Source: Stakelama marina (GTDB taxonomy: Bacteria; Pseudomonadota; Alphaproteobacteria; Sphingomonadales; Sphingomonadaceae). From it: a stretch of 64,000 bases of DNA. Below, in pieces: positions 1-10,744 of this stretch (position 1 is its first letter; each line of letters begins with the position of its first letter). The position numbers and the translations under genes were made by a program. The stretch covers positions 558,001 to 622,000 of the forward strand of contig NZ_JAGRQC010000001.1 in assembly GCF_018122655.1 (NCBI RefSeq), given 5' to 3'. The notes under the pieces were generated by a model. It worked only from the letters and a program-made list of their open reading frames with translations, ran no database searches and was not told the origin of the DNA.

Positions 1-643
1 AATCACCGGGCGCGTGGCCAACAAGTTCATAGGTTCGCTGAAAATCGACCGTGAAGTCCTTGAGATTACGATTGTTCACGCCGATCAGTCGGGATTTGAG
101 GGCCAGCGCACGATCGAGTTCGTCGCGGTCATGGACTTCGACGAGTACGTCCATGTCCTGTTCCATCGCAGCCGCTTCGATTTCCGCCATCGCGCCGTCG
201 TCCAGCGCGGCGACGATGATGAGGATTGCATCGGCCCCCATCGCGCGCGCTTCGGCCGTTTGCCAGGGGTCGATCATGAAATCCTTGCGCAGCACGGGAA
301 GGTCGCAGGCTGCGCGTGCGGCGGCGAGATAATCGGCCGAACCCTGAAACCAGCGCTCGTCGGTCAGTACCGAGAGACAGGCCGCGCCCCCGGCGGCATA
401 GGCGCGGGCATGGGCCGGAGGATCGAAATCGGCGCGGATCAGCCCCTTGGACGGGCTTGCCTTCTTGATCTCGGCGATCAGGCCGTAGCCGCTGCCGGCC
501 TTGCTATCGAGTGCGGCGCGAAAACCGCGCGGAGCACTTTGCGCAGCGATTCTGGCATCGAGATCGGCGCGCGAGATCGTGCGCCGCCGCTCCGCGACCT
601 CATCGTGCTTGGATTCCAATATGCGGTCGAGCATCGTGGTCAT
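1..643 (-). CDS. trpC: Indole-3-glycerol phosphate synthase (partial, C-terminus outside window)
   Basis: Converts carboxyphenylamino-deoxyribulose phosphate to indole-3-glycerol phosphate, a late step of tryptophan synthesis in the cytoplasm. The translated N-terminal ~214 residues carry the family hallmark [12 protein letters not shown] (phosphate and substrate binding, with the catalytic lysine) and a TIM-barrel pattern including [12 protein letters not shown] and [10 protein letters not shown]. The ATG at 643 overlaps the trpD stop in an ATGA junction, so translation is probably coupled. The gene runs off the left edge, so the 3' end is not seen. Identity is clear from motifs and from being the third gene of trpG-trpD-trpC. 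Confidence 0.96.
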   Translation of the reverse strand, partial: MTTMLDRILESKHDEVAERRRTISRADLDARIAAQSAPRGFRAALDSKAGSGYGLIAEIKKASPSKGLIRADFDPPAHARAYAAGGAACLSVLTDERWFQGSADYLAAARAACDLPVLRKDFMIDPWQTAEARAMGADAILIIVAALDDGAMAEIEAAAMEQDMDVLVEVHDRDELDRALALKSRLIGVNNRNLKDFTVDFQRTYELVGHAPGD

Positions 644-1635
644 CGATAGGCGATCCAGCGGTCGAGAAGGTCGGATGCCGCGCCGCTATCGAGCGCTTCG
701 GCGGCGCTTGCGGCACCCTCGCCGAGCGATGGCGAATGGCCTGCAACGACCAGCGCGGCGGCGGCATTCAGCAACACGGCGTCGCGATAGGCACCTTGTT
801 CGCCCGAGAGCAGTGCGCGCAACGCGGCGGCATTCTCTTCGGAAGACCCGCCCCTGATCGCGGCAAGCGGGTGGTTGGGCAGGCCTGCGTCGGCAGGGGT
901 GATCCGGTCGGGCAAGGAAACGCAGCCGATCGAAACCGCGATGCTGCCGCCCTCGCACGACAGTTCGTCAAGCCCTTCGTCGCCAGACACTACAAGCGCG
1001 CCTTCGCTGCCGAGTTGCGCCAGCGCCTCGGCATATACGGGCGCGTAATCGGGCCGGGCGATACCGATCAGCTGCCGCGTGACATGCGCGGGATTGGCCA
1101 GCGGCCCCATAAGGTTGAAGATCGTCCGCCGTCCGATGCGCTGGCGGATGGGGGTGATCCGCTTCATTGCCGGATGATGGTTGGCGGCGAACAGAAACGC
1201 GATGCCGAGATCGGCCAGAGACCGTTCGGCAAGCGCGCCTGCGCGCTCCATGTCGAGGCCGAGCGCCTCCAGCGTGTCCGCCGCCCCCGACTTGCTCGAC
1301 GCGGCGCGGTTGCCATGCTTCGCAACGGGTACGCCACATGCCGCGACGACCAGCGAAACGGCGGTCGAGACGTTCAGCGTGTGATGCCCGTCGCCGCCGG
1401 TGCCGCACACGTCGATTGCGCCTTCGGGGGCCGAGATCGGGATCAGCCGGTCGCGAAGCGCGCGCGCAGCCTCGGCGATCTCGATGCTTGTTTCGCCGCG
1501 CTCGGACAGCGCGATCAGGAACGATGCGATCGCATCTTCGGAAACCTTCGCGTCGAGGATCGCTGCAAAGGCTTCGGCTGCGCTTTCGCGCGACAGCGGC
1601 GTCGATACGTCGGGGAGGGGCGCGATGGTGGTCAT
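640..1635 (-). CDS. trpD: Anthranilate phosphoribosyltransferase
   Basis: Transfers phosphoribose from PRPP to anthranilate, the second committed step of tryptophan synthesis. The 331-residue product has the usual family length. GTGGDG at 78-83 and NVST at 88-91 form the PRPP/pyrophosphate site, KHGNR at 106-110 and SSKSGAAD at 113-120 bind anthranilate and phosphate. The start is fixed by an ATGA overlap with the trpG stop, and the stop overlaps the trpC start the same way, so trpG-trpD-trpC is one tightly coupled unit. Nothing is missing or unusual. Confidence 0.97.
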   Translation of the reverse strand: MTTIAPLPDVSTPLSRESAAEAFAAILDAKVSEDAIASFLIALSERGETSIEIAEAARALRDRLIPISAPEGAIDVCGTGGDGHHTLNVSTAVSLVVAACGVPVAKHGNRAASSKSGAADTLEALGLDMERAGALAERSLADLGIAFLFAANHHPAMKRITPIRQRIGRRTIFNLMGPLANPAHVTRQLIGIARPDYAPVYAEALAQLGSEGALVVSGDEGLDELSCEGGSIAVSIGCVSLPDRITPADAGLPNHPLAAIRGGSSEENAAALRALLSGEQGAYRDAVLLNAAAALVVAGHSPSLGEGAASAAEALDSGAASDLLDRWIAYR

Positions 1636-2216
1636 GCCGGTTCGCTCGCCGCGATACCCGCTTCGTTCAGGAAATTGGCGAGCAGCGCATGGCCATGTTC
1701 GGTGGCGATGCTTTCGGGGTGAAACTGGACGCCGTGAATTGGCAGCGATTCGTGGCGAAAGCCCATCACCGAAGCATCGTCGGCGGTCGCGTTGATCTTC
1801 AGGCTTTGCGGTGCATCCTCGACGATCAGCGAGTGATAGCGCGTTGCGGTGAAGGGCGAAGGGAGTCCTTTGAAGACGCCCGTGCCGTCATGTTCGACCG
1901 GGCAGGTCTTGCCGTGCATCAATCCGCCGCGAACGACCTTTCCGCCGAAATGCTGGCCGATCGCCTGGTGACCCAGACATACGCCGAGGAGCGGTTTGCG
2001 GGCCTCCGCACAGGCCGCGACCAGATCGAGCGAGATGCCCGCTTCGTTCGGGGTGCAGGGGCCGGGCGAAATCAGAAAGGCGCGCGCGCCTGTCGCCAGC
2101 GCCTCGGCCGCCGTCATCGCGTCGTTGCGCACCACCTCCACCTCGGCGCCGAGCTCCATCAGATAATGGACGAGGTTCCAGGTGAAGCTGTCATAATTGT
2201 CGATGACCAGGATCAT
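1632..2216 (-). CDS. trpG: Anthranilate synthase component II (glutamine amidotransferase)
   Basis: Supplies ammonia from glutamine to TrpE. The 194-residue class I amidotransferase shows PGPCTP at 51-56, the nucleophile Cys80 in GVCLGHQ, and the HPES motif with His166 and Glu168. The frame is open seven codons further upstream, but I chose the ATG at 2216: it gives the canonical [12 protein letters not shown] start and is preceded by a G-rich SD-like stretch. In some bacteria this subunit is shared with folate synthesis (PabA); no pabB is seen here. It is the first gene of trpG-trpD-trpC; trpE is nearby but separated by an opposite-strand gene. Confidence 0.96.
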   Translation of the reverse strand: MILVIDNYDSFTWNLVHYLMELGAEVEVVRNDAMTAAEALATGARAFLISPGPCTPNEAGISLDLVAACAEARKPLLGVCLGHQAIGQHFGGKVVRGGLMHGKTCPVEHDGTGVFKGLPSPFTATRYHSLIVEDAPQSLKINATADDASVMGFRHESLPIHGVQFHPESIATEHGHALLANFLNEAGIAASEPA

Positions 2217-2369
2217 GCCACCGCCATAACGCCGCACAGCATCAGCGCAACCGGATAGCGTGGTGGCGGAGTACGCAACATCCCGTACATCTTCGGCGTT
2301 GCTATTGTACGCATGGCCGGTGATGGCCAGTTTGAACGTAGCGCCGCTCGGGCGTCAGGAGGTTGGTTC

Positions 2370-2765
2370 ATGTTCGTGTTGCTCCCCATTGCCCTTGCCG
2401 CCGCGGCCGTCGCGCCGCCGATGCAGGACGGCGAAACGTCGCAACCGCCGCAGCGGGTGCGCAGCGTCGTTCTCTATGGCGACGAGAAATGCCCCAAGGC
2501 GGAAGGGGACGAGATCGTCGTGTGCGCTCACGCCGGGGAGTCTCCCTATCGTATCCCGAAGGAATTCCGCCGTTCTCCGCCCGATGTGGCGCATCAGGCG
2601 TGGACGCGCCGCGCTGAAATGGTCGAGGACGTCAATCGTGCCGGGTTGCCCGATAGCTGTTCCCCGATCGGCACCGGCGGTCAGACCGGCTGCACTGCCG
2701 AGATGATCCGCCGCGCGGCGGAAGCGAAAAAGGAACAGCAGCGCCAAAGCAACGTGCCGAAATAA
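2370..2765 (+). CDS. Small exported protein of unknown function
   Basis: A 131-residue protein not assigned to a characterised family. The ATG at 2370 is preceded by a strong AGGAGG at 2357-2362; an in-frame ATG 57 bp upstream lacks a comparable site. Residues 1-17 (MFVLLPIALAAAAVAPP) look like a short signal peptide. The mature part has the phrase EKCPKAEGDEIVVCA, which I associate from memory with secreted sphingomonad hypotheticals, and four cysteines that could pair in the periplasm. It lies on the opposite strand between trpE and trpG, so it interrupts what would otherwise be one trpE-G-D-C unit. Expression seems likely; function is unknown. Confidence 0.75.
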   Translation: MFVLLPIALAAAAVAPPMQDGETSQPPQRVRSVVLYGDEKCPKAEGDEIVVCAHAGESPYRIPKEFRRSPPDVAHQAWTRRAEMVEDVNRAGLPDSCSPIGTGGQTGCTAEMIRRAAEAKKEQQRQSNVPK

Positions 2766-2790
2766 CGCGGTCGCTCGCGCTCGCGTTTAA
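2764..2790. terminator. Possible bidirectional hairpin between converging genes
   Basis: Inverted arms AACGCG (2764-2769) and CGCGTT (2782-2787), followed by TTAATT, sit between the stop of the exported-protein gene and the stop of trpE, which converge. The stem is only six pairs and the loop is G+C-rich, so terminator function is a guess from position and symmetry. Confidence 0.3.
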
Positions 2791-4292
2791 TTCCCGAAGC
2801 CCGGTTCGTCCGCCTGTGCCAGTGCCTCGCGCGCGGCGGCGAGCAGGGCGCCGGCCTTCGCTTCGCATTCGCGCTGTTCATAGGCCGGCTCGCTGTCGGC
2901 GACGATCCCGGCGCCGGCCTGAACGTGCATCATGCCGTCCTTGACCACCGCGGTGCGCAGGACGATGCACGAATCGAGCGACCCGTCGGGTGAGAAATAG
3001 CCGACGCCGCCAGCATAGGCGCCGCGCTTTTCAGCCTCCAGTTCGGCGATGATCTCGCATGCGCGCACCTTGGGCGCACCGCTGACCGTGCCTGCCGGAA
3101 AGCCGGCGAACAGGGCATCGAGCGCATCGCGGTCGGGGCGCAGATCGCCGACCACGTTGGAGACGATGTGCATCACATGGCTGTAGAATTCGACCATGTA
3201 GCTGTCGGTCACGCGCACGCTTCCGGCGGTCGCGACGCGTCCGGTATCGTTGCGGCCCAGGTCGAGAAGCATCAGGTGCTCCGCGCGTTCCTTTGGATCG
3301 GCGAGCAGGCTCTGCCGGTTCGCCTCGTCCTCCGCGGCGGTCCGGCCGCGCGGCCGGGTGCCCGCGATCGGACGGATCGTCACCTCTCCATCGCGGACGC
3401 GCACCAGTATCTCCGGGCTCGACCCCGTCAGCGCGAAGCCGGGAAGGTCGAGATGGTAGAGAAAGGGCGAGGGATTGACGCGTCTGAGCGCACGGTAAAG
3501 CTCGAAGGGCGGCAGCGTGAAGGGCGCGGTGAAGCGCTGCGCAAGCACCACCTGAAAGATGTCGCCGGCAGCGATATATTCCTTTGCCCGCGCCACCATG
3601 TCGGCATAGCGGCCCGGCGCGAGCGTGGGGGTAAGCGCGATTTCCTCGCTGTCGGCGCGTGGACCGGCGGGAACGGGCGTGTTCGCCAGTCGGGCAGCGG
3701 TCGCGTCGATACGCTCGATGGCGGATTCGACCAGCGCGTCGGGCGAAACTCCCTCGGCCGGCCAGACGGGCGACACGATGAAGAGCGCATCGGCCAGCCG
3801 GTCGAATACCAGCAACACCGTGGGGCGCACGAACATCATGTCGGGCAGGTCGAGCGGGTCCGCTTCGGGCTGTGGCAGCTTTTCGACCAGACCAATCGTC
3901 TCGTATCCGAAATAGCCGACCAGACAGGCAAGCGCGCGGGGCAGCGCCTCTGGAACGTCCATTCTGCACCGCGCGACCAGCGCACGCAGCGCATCCAGCG
4001 TCGGTTCCTCGCACGGCTCGAAGGCTTCCCGGTTGGACTGCCAGCGCGGATTGATCGCGGCGCGGTTGCCATTGGCGCGGAAAACGAGGTCGGGCGCGAG
4101 ACCGATCAGGCTGTGTCGCCCGCGCACCGATCCGCCCTCGACCGATTCCAGTAGGAAGTCGCCGCGGCCGGGTTCGATCAGCTTCAGCGCGGCGGCAACA
4201 GGCGTTTCGGTGTCGGCGATCTGACGACGCCAGAGCAAAGCGGGGCGCCCGTCGCCGAGCGCCCCGCGCGCCTGTTCGACTCCCTGTATCAT
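2787..4292 (-). CDS. trpE: Anthranilate synthase component I
   Basis: Chorismate plus ammonia to anthranilate, the entry step of tryptophan synthesis. At 501 residues it has standard length. LLESVEGG at 47-54 is the conserved allosteric tryptophan-binding motif, so feedback inhibition is expected. The chorismate-binding C-terminal half has GTRPRGRT, LDLGRNDTGRVA, and FPAGTVSGAPKVRA. It begins 5 bp after the ppiD stop, so the two are probably co-transcribed. TrpG is encoded further along the same strand, beyond an opposing small gene. Confidence 0.97.
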   Translation of the reverse strand: MIQGVEQARGALGDGRPALLWRRQIADTETPVAAALKLIEPGRGDFLLESVEGGSVRGRHSLIGLAPDLVFRANGNRAAINPRWQSNREAFEPCEEPTLDALRALVARCRMDVPEALPRALACLVGYFGYETIGLVEKLPQPEADPLDLPDMMFVRPTVLLVFDRLADALFIVSPVWPAEGVSPDALVESAIERIDATAARLANTPVPAGPRADSEEIALTPTLAPGRYADMVARAKEYIAAGDIFQVVLAQRFTAPFTLPPFELYRALRRVNPSPFLYHLDLPGFALTGSSPEILVRVRDGEVTIRPIAGTRPRGRTAAEDEANRQSLLADPKERAEHLMLLDLGRNDTGRVATAGSVRVTDSYMVEFYSHVMHIVSNVVGDLRPDRDALDALFAGFPAGTVSGAPKVRACEIIAELEAEKRGAYAGGVGYFSPDGSLDSCIVLRTAVVKDGMMHVQAGAGIVADSEPAYEQRECEAKAGALLAAAREALAQADEPGFGN

Positions 4293-4297
4293 CGCGA

Positions 4298-6241
4298 TCA
4301 GGGTGCGGCCGGTGCGCCGCCACCGAGATCGGTCTGGACCTTGGCGATAGCGCTGGGATTCTTCTTCACGCCCAACTTGCCGCGGATCGCGTCGATGAAC
4401 TGCTGCGCATATTCGTCGCCGAGAACACCCGAAAGGCCGCTCCGCGTTGCCTTCAACAGCGCATCATTGCCCTTGGCATCGCCCTTGTCGATCTTGTCGA
4501 GATAGACGACGAACCAGCCCGATTCATTGGGCGCTTCGAGCAGTTTCGCCTGCTTTTCCTTCATCGAGAAGATCAGCGCCACCGGCGGCGGAACCTGCTG
4601 GCGGTTCTGCGCGAGCTGGCCGCGCGTGATGTCGACCTTCTGCGGCGGCGGCATCGGGGTTTTGAGACCCTGCAGCGCCTTGTCGAAATCGGTGCCCTTG
4701 TTGATCTCCTGCACCGCCTTGTTGGCAAGGGCGCGCGCCTTCTTGCTCGCCTGATCCTTCATATAGTCGGCGAGTACCCGGTCGTGGATCGCCTTCAGGG
4801 GCTTGGCAGCGGCCGGCACGACCTTGCCGAGCGCGACCACCGCGAAGGTGCCGTCGTCGCCAAGCTGGACCAGCTGCGGCGCGTCACCCTGCTGGGCGGC
4901 GAACCCGGCCTGAAAGACCTTGGACAGTTCGGGGGCGGGCTTCTGGTCGGGATGTTCGGGGTCGATCCCGCTTTCGAGTACGGGCTGGGTCTGCTTGGCG
5001 TCGAGCTTGTTGTCGGAAACCAGCTCGGAAAAGGTCGAACCGTCGGTGATGCCGTTGTCGAGCTTGTCCTGCAGATTGTTGATAAGCTCGACCTTCTTCT
5101 GCTTGGTCAGCTCCTGGCGGATCTCCGGGGTTGCTTCGGCAAGCGTCTTTCCGGCGACCTGGCGGACGTCGGTGACCTTTGCCACGACATAGCCGAGCGG
5201 CGATTGCACGGGGCCCACAACGTCGCCTTGCTTGGCCGCGAATGCCGCGTTCGCGAGATCCTGCGAGGACTGACCAGCCAGATCGTCCTTCGTCACGTTG
5301 GAAATCGTGGTTGCTTCCAGGCCCACAGCCTGCGCCGCCGCCTTGACCGAGGTGCCGCTCTTTACCTTTTGCGCGATCTTGTCGGCGTCGGCCTTGTCCG
5401 CGACAACGACCTGGTCGATCGAGCGCTCTTCCCTGGCGGCGAAGCGCGTTCCCGCCGCCTTATAGGCTTGCGCGATCTCGGCCTCGCTCGGCTGCGCCTT
5501 TTGATCGAAATCGCTCGGCGAGATGACCGCATAGCGAATGACGCGGCGCTCGGGGATCGTATAGGTGCCGATCTCGCGCTTGTAATAGGCGGCGAGTTGT
5601 TTGTCGGAGGGCTTGGCACCTGGATCGACCGCGGCTGTGGGAACCACGCCGATCAATCCGTGGCGGTTCTCCAGCAACAGCGAGGCATAGGGCAGGGCAA
5701 AAGCCTGCGGGACCTTGGTCGCTTCACCGGCGGGGGCGACGAGCCACCGCGCGAGCATGCTCTGGCGGATGCTCTGCCGCAGCGCGTCGGCCGTCAGTCC
5801 CTGCGCCTTCAGCACCTGATCGAATTGCGTCTGGCTGAACTTTCCATCGGGGCCCTGAAAGACCGGAATGCTCGCGATCTGGCCGTCGATCGCGCGCTTG
5901 CTGACGTGCATGCCGGTTTCCTGGGCGAACTGCTCCAGCGCGATGCCGTTGATGATACGGTTGAGCGTCTGGTCGACACCGCCCTGCTGGACGAAATCGG
6001 CCATGGTGATGTCGGGCTGCCGCTGGCGCGCTTCGTCGACGGCATTCTGCATCCGGTCGCGGAGTTCGTTCTCACTGATCCCGGTATCGCCGACTTCCGC
6101 CACGCTGGTACCGCTGACGCCGCCATTGTGGAACGAACTGATATCGCCAGCAGCGAAAGCGAGCGCGATGACGACGAGGATAATCAGCGCGACGATCTTG
6201 CCGATGGTGGAACTGACGAGACGCCGAAGCAGATTGAGCAT
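4298..6241 (-). CDS. ppiD: PpiD/SurA-type membrane-anchored peptidyl-prolyl isomerase
   Basis: Periplasmic folding factor anchored to the inner membrane. The 647-residue product starts MLNLLRRLVSSTIGK and has one transmembrane helix at about 14-31, with the rest in the periplasm. An N-terminal SurA-like chaperone region is followed by a parvulin-like segment (around QGDVVGPVQSPLGYVVAKVTDV) and a long helical tail, as in PpiD. The frame is open upstream, but the earlier residues do not resemble the family, so I chose the ATG at 6241. Parvulin activity may be weak or absent in PpiD homologues; I cannot judge it here. It is divergent from tpiA and directly upstream of trpE. Confidence 0.9.
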   Translation of the reverse strand: MLNLLRRLVSSTIGKIVALIILVVIALAFAAGDISSFHNGGVSGTSVAEVGDTGISENELRDRMQNAVDEARQRQPDITMADFVQQGGVDQTLNRIINGIALEQFAQETGMHVSKRAIDGQIASIPVFQGPDGKFSQTQFDQVLKAQGLTADALRQSIRQSMLARWLVAPAGEATKVPQAFALPYASLLLENRHGLIGVVPTAAVDPGAKPSDKQLAAYYKREIGTYTIPERRVIRYAVISPSDFDQKAQPSEAEIAQAYKAAGTRFAAREERSIDQVVVADKADADKIAQKVKSGTSVKAAAQAVGLEATTISNVTKDDLAGQSSQDLANAAFAAKQGDVVGPVQSPLGYVVAKVTDVRQVAGKTLAEATPEIRQELTKQKKVELINNLQDKLDNGITDGSTFSELVSDNKLDAKQTQPVLESGIDPEHPDQKPAPELSKVFQAGFAAQQGDAPQLVQLGDDGTFAVVALGKVVPAAAKPLKAIHDRVLADYMKDQASKKARALANKAVQEINKGTDFDKALQGLKTPMPPPQKVDITRGQLAQNRQQVPPPVALIFSMKEKQAKLLEAPNESGWFVVYLDKIDKGDAKGNDALLKATRSGLSGVLGDEYAQQFIDAIRGKLGVKKNPSAIAKVQTDLGGGAPAAP

Positions 6242-6369
6242 GAAGGGCCTTTGGCAATCGAAATGGGAATTGCGCGACGCTTTAGGCTGCCGCGCCGCGC
6301 GCTTCAAGCTTGTGCAACCCGTTCGCGCTGGTAGTGCGAGGAAAAACACCACAACGGCAGGGGAAGAAC

Positions 6370-7122
6370 ATGACGCGTCGCAAGCTGGTTGCCGGCAACT
6401 GGAAGATGCATGGGCTGCGTGCGCAGCTTGGCGAGATCGAGGCGATTGCCGCGGCTGCCTCGCGCAACACCGGCGTCGATGTCGCGCTGTGCGTGCCGTT
6501 TACGTTGATCGAGCGGGCAGTCGCGGTGGCGGGGGAACTGCCGATCGGGGCCGAAGACGTTCACGCTGAAAAGAGCGGCGCCCATACCGGCTGCGTCTCG
6601 GCGGAAATGGTGCGCGAAACGGGCGCGACGCTGACGATTGTCGGCCATTCCGAGCGCCGCGCCGACCAGCATGAAACGAGCCACGACGCATGGGCGAAGG
6701 CCGCAGCCGCGCACGAGGCCGGGCTGCGGGTGATCCTGTGTGTCGGCGAGACGGAGGCCGAGCGCGATGCCGGACGCGCCGAACGTGTCGTGCAGGCGCA
6801 GATCGAGAAATCGGTGCCCGAAGGCGCAGCGGCAAGCTGGTTCACGCTCGCCTACGAACCGCGCTGGGCGATCGGTACGGGACGCACGCCGACCCCCGAT
6901 GAGATCGAATCGATGCATTCGATTGCGCGTGCCAAGCTGAGCCGGATGGTCGGTGAGGAAGCCGCGGGTATCGGCATTCTCTATGGCGGGTCGGTGACCG
7001 GCAAGAACGCCGAAAGCATCCTGTCGCTCGAGGATGTCGACGGCGCACTGGTCGGCGGGGCCAGTCTGACCGCCGAGAAGTTCGTGCCGATCATCGAGGC
7101 GGCGGCCAAGGTATCGCGGTGA
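6370..7122 (+). CDS. tpiA: Triosephosphate isomerase
   Basis: Interconverts dihydroxyacetone phosphate and glyceraldehyde 3-phosphate. The 250-residue TIM barrel has GNWKMHG with catalytic Lys12, GHSERR with His93, and AYEP with Glu163. The start at 6370 follows a GGGGAAGA ribosome site. One oddity: the loop-6 N-terminal hinge reads P-R-W (164-166), where most enzymes have P-V-W. The rest of the active site looks intact. The stop overlaps the GTG start of the next gene. The gene is not clustered with the gap-pgk genes 55 kb away. Confidence 0.96.
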   Translation: MTRRKLVAGNWKMHGLRAQLGEIEAIAAAASRNTGVDVALCVPFTLIERAVAVAGELPIGAEDVHAEKSGAHTGCVSAEMVRETGATLTIVGHSERRADQHETSHDAWAKAAAAHEAGLRVILCVGETEAERDAGRAERVVQAQIEKSVPEGAAASWFTLAYEPRWAIGTGRTPTPDEIESMHSIARAKLSRMVGEEAAGIGILYGGSVTGKNAESILSLEDVDGALVGGASLTAEKFVPIIEAAAKVSR

Positions 7123-7517
7123 CCTATTCGGCATCCTGTCGCTGCGGTGCACTTCGCATGACCTGCGAAGGTGAACCGATCCGCGTGTCGGTTTGCCATT
7201 GCGGTGCTTGCAAGCGGCGCACCGGCGGCGCGTTCGCAGCGCAGGCGCGGTTCGAGCGCGGGGCAGTGACGGTGTCCGGAGAAACGCGGACGTTCGAACG
7301 AGCCGCACAGTCCGGAAACTGGATCCGTGACTATTTCTGTCCCGAATGCGGCGGCACTGCGTTTTACGTAACGCAGCAGGAGCCAGAGGTGTGCGCCTTT
7401 CCGATCGGTGTTTTCGATGCCCCCGAAAAACTGCCGACGCCGCTCTATTCGGTGTATGAAGAGCGCAAGCTGGATTGGGTCGCGGTCGTTGGCGAGGGCA
7501 TCGAACACTTCGATTGA
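7119..7517 (+). CDS. GFA/CENP-V family zinc-binding protein
   Basis: A 132-residue member of the family named after glutathione-dependent formaldehyde-activating enzyme. Zinc-ligand cysteines are Cys7, Cys9, Cys26, Cys28, Cys31, Cys74 and Cys77, in the patterns CRCG, CHCGAC and CPECGG. It starts with GTG inside the tpiA stop (GTGA overlap), so it is probably translated from the tpiA message. Substrate is not predictable: most family members are not true formaldehyde enzymes, and no formaldehyde dehydrogenase is nearby. It converges on the aminopeptidase gene with only 9 bp between stops. Confidence 0.88.
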   Translation: MTYSASCRCGALRMTCEGEPIRVSVCHCGACKRRTGGAFAAQARFERGAVTVSGETRTFERAAQSGNWIRDYFCPECGGTAFYVTQQEPEVCAFPIGVFDAPEKLPTPLYSVYEERKLDWVAVVGEGIEHFD

Positions 7518-7526
7518 GGCGGTCCC

Positions 7527-8915
<1,389 letters not shown>

Positions 8916-8992
8916 GCCGGTTGATGTAGGGCGGAAGCGGCGCGGCGCAAAGCGAATGCTTCACATTGGCCTGCGCGCCGACGCCGTCGGGA

Positions 8993-10489
8993 TCAGCCGC
9001 CCGGCATCACGATATATTGCTCGAATTTTCCGTCCTTGCCCTGTTCGGCATAGGTGACGAGGAGCAGTTTCCGGTCGGGATAGGTGATCCGGTAGTTGCG
9101 ATTGACGAAGCCGCCACGCAGGCGCGGCCCGCCGATCGGTTCGAAACTTTCGGGCTTGCCGAGCGGGCCTAGGCTGTCGGCATAGTCCTTCACCGCTTGC
9201 GGCGTGAAATAATAGGCCGCGTCCTCGGTCAGCAGCGATCGGTCGGGCTCGCCCTGTTGTAGCTCGGCGTAGAATTTGCGGGCGAGATCGGTGCGCGCAT
9301 CCTCGACCGTCTGATCCTGCGCGGGCGGTAGCAGCAAGTTGGCGATGCCGTGGGTGATCTGCCCCGTCGCCCGGCCGAAATCGGCGTTGACGAGCGCGAC
9401 GACCGCGAACTTTTCCGCCGGGATGACGACATTGTCGCTGAGGAAGCCAACCGCTTCGCCGCCATGGCTGACGACCTTGTCGCCGTCGCGTTGCGAGATC
9501 GAGACGCCGAGGCCGTAGCCGGTGGGCGATCCGTCGGCGAGGCGGATATTGGTTTCCTGTTCCTCCCAGTCGCTGGCGGGCATGATCTTGCGGTCGATGC
9601 GGGCAATGTCCCAGCGGGCGAGGTCGCTTGCCGTCATCGCCAGTTCACCGGCCGCCCACAGCCAGCCGGCCGCGGCGGGCTTTTCGGGGCGCACCGGGCC
9701 GAGCGCATAGCGATGATAGCCGGTGGGAAAGCCCTTGCCCTGCGCAAGATCCTGATTGATCGGGTCCATGCCGAGCGGCTGGAAGAAGTGTTCGCGCAGG
9801 AACGGCAGCAGCTTTTCGCCCGACACCTTTTCCACGATCATGCCGGCAACGACATAGCCGGTGTTCGAATATTGCCACTTGGTGCCGGGTTTGAAATCGA
9901 GCGGCTTCTTCGCCCAGCGATCGACGATCTGCTGCGGCGTGACCGGATTTTCCATCAGCGCGAAGCTGTAATCCTGCGGCCAGTAATCCTGCAGGCCTGA
10001 TGTGTGGCTCAGCAGATTACGGATCGTCATCGTGTCCGATCCGGTTATTTCGGGGAAGTATTTGGCGACCTTGTCGTCGAGGCTGAGCTTGCCCTGATCC
10101 TCCAGCAGCAGGATCGCCGCGGCGGTGAACTGCTTTGAGATCGAGGCGATCTGGTACCGGGCATCGGGCGTGGTCTTCGCGACATTCGGCCCCTGATCGC
10201 CATAGGCCTTGGCATAGACAATCTTGCCGTCGCGCACGATCGCGATCGAGGCCGACGGCACCTGCGACGATTTGAGTGCGTCGGTAACGATGGTGTCGAC
10301 CTTCGCGCTCTGATCGGCGGTCAGTGCTTGCGCGAGGGCGGGCAAGGGCGCGGCGAGCAGCATCGCGGCCAAGCCGATCCGCGCGGCCCGGCGCGGTGAA
10401 AGTTTGCGAAGTAAGCGGTACGTCCCCCCCGGATCACCCTCCCGGTCAAAAGTGCGGGTCGGGCGGGCGGAGGTGGCTGAGATAGTCAT
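8993..10489 (-). CDS. Secreted serine hydrolase, beta-lactamase (class C/PBP-like) family
   Basis: A penicillin-binding-protein-like serine hydrolase, probably an esterase or peptidase. The active-site SxxK is in IASISKQFT and the second motif is YSN in WQYSNTGYV. An export signal (AARIGLAAMLLAAPLPALAQA) precedes the mature domain, so the enzyme should act in the periplasm. The frame stays open far upstream through the rimO gene, which cannot be real. The ATG at 10489 gives a 30-residue basic leader before the hydrophobic core and has no clear SD, so the start is uncertain. The C-terminal ~120 residues resemble the extra domain common in such hydrolases. Confidence 0.8.
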   Translation of the reverse strand: MTISATSARPTRTFDREGDPGGTYRLLRKLSPRRAARIGLAAMLLAAPLPALAQALTADQSAKVDTIVTDALKSSQVPSASIAIVRDGKIVYAKAYGDQGPNVAKTTPDARYQIASISKQFTAAAILLLEDQGKLSLDDKVAKYFPEITGSDTMTIRNLLSHTSGLQDYWPQDYSFALMENPVTPQQIVDRWAKKPLDFKPGTKWQYSNTGYVVAGMIVEKVSGEKLLPFLREHFFQPLGMDPINQDLAQGKGFPTGYHRYALGPVRPEKPAAAGWLWAAGELAMTASDLARWDIARIDRKIMPASDWEEQETNIRLADGSPTGYGLGVSISQRDGDKVVSHGGEAVGFLSDNVVIPAEKFAVVALVNADFGRATGQITHGIANLLLPPAQDQTVEDARTDLARKFYAELQQGEPDRSLLTEDAAYYFTPQAVKDYADSLGPLGKPESFEPIGGPRLRGGFVNRNYRITYPDRKLLLVTYAEQGKDGKFEQYIVMPGG

Positions 10490-10546
10490 GGACGGCGTTG
10501 TGGCAAAACGTGAGCAGGTAGGACAGGGAATTTTTGGCGACGAGGG

Positions 10547-10614
10547 TTGTTCACGCTGAAAGCGACGCCGACGTTTGCCGTTCGGTGGACCCTGAAACGA
10601 GTTCAGAGTGACGG
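10547..10614. repeat. REP-like half element (CTGAAAC...GTTCAG family)
   Basis: Contains CCTGAAACGAGTTCAGAGTG (10590-10609) ending in TGACGG. It matches one arm of the complete palindromic element at 31449-31539. The opposite arm is not recognisable, so this looks like a decayed or half copy. Small reading frames crossing it are repeat-derived. Confidence 0.7.
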
Positions 10615-10645
10615 AGATTGTGTTGGGGGGCTGGGTTATCGCATT

Positions 10646-10744
10646 CGTCATTCCGGACTTGATCCGGCATCCATGGGCGGACATTCGCCGAAGCGAAGGG
10701 ATCGGATGTTGCGCCATGGACCCCGGATCAAGTCCGGGGTGACG
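10646..10744. repeat. REP-like palindromic element (CGTCATTCCGGAC...GTCCGGGGTGACG family)
   Basis: The left arm CGTCATTCCGGACTTGATCC and the right arm ending ATCAAGTCCGGGGTGACG are inverted copies separated by about 55 bp of other sequence. Together with the half element just before it, this fills the 268-bp space (10490-10758) between the serine hydrolase start and the rimO stop. Confidence 0.88.

Noticed and set aside
4784..6334. Plus-strand open frame of about 516 codons opposite ppiD
   Set aside because: Antisense shadow; ppiD has a membrane anchor and parvulin-like region in the other frame.
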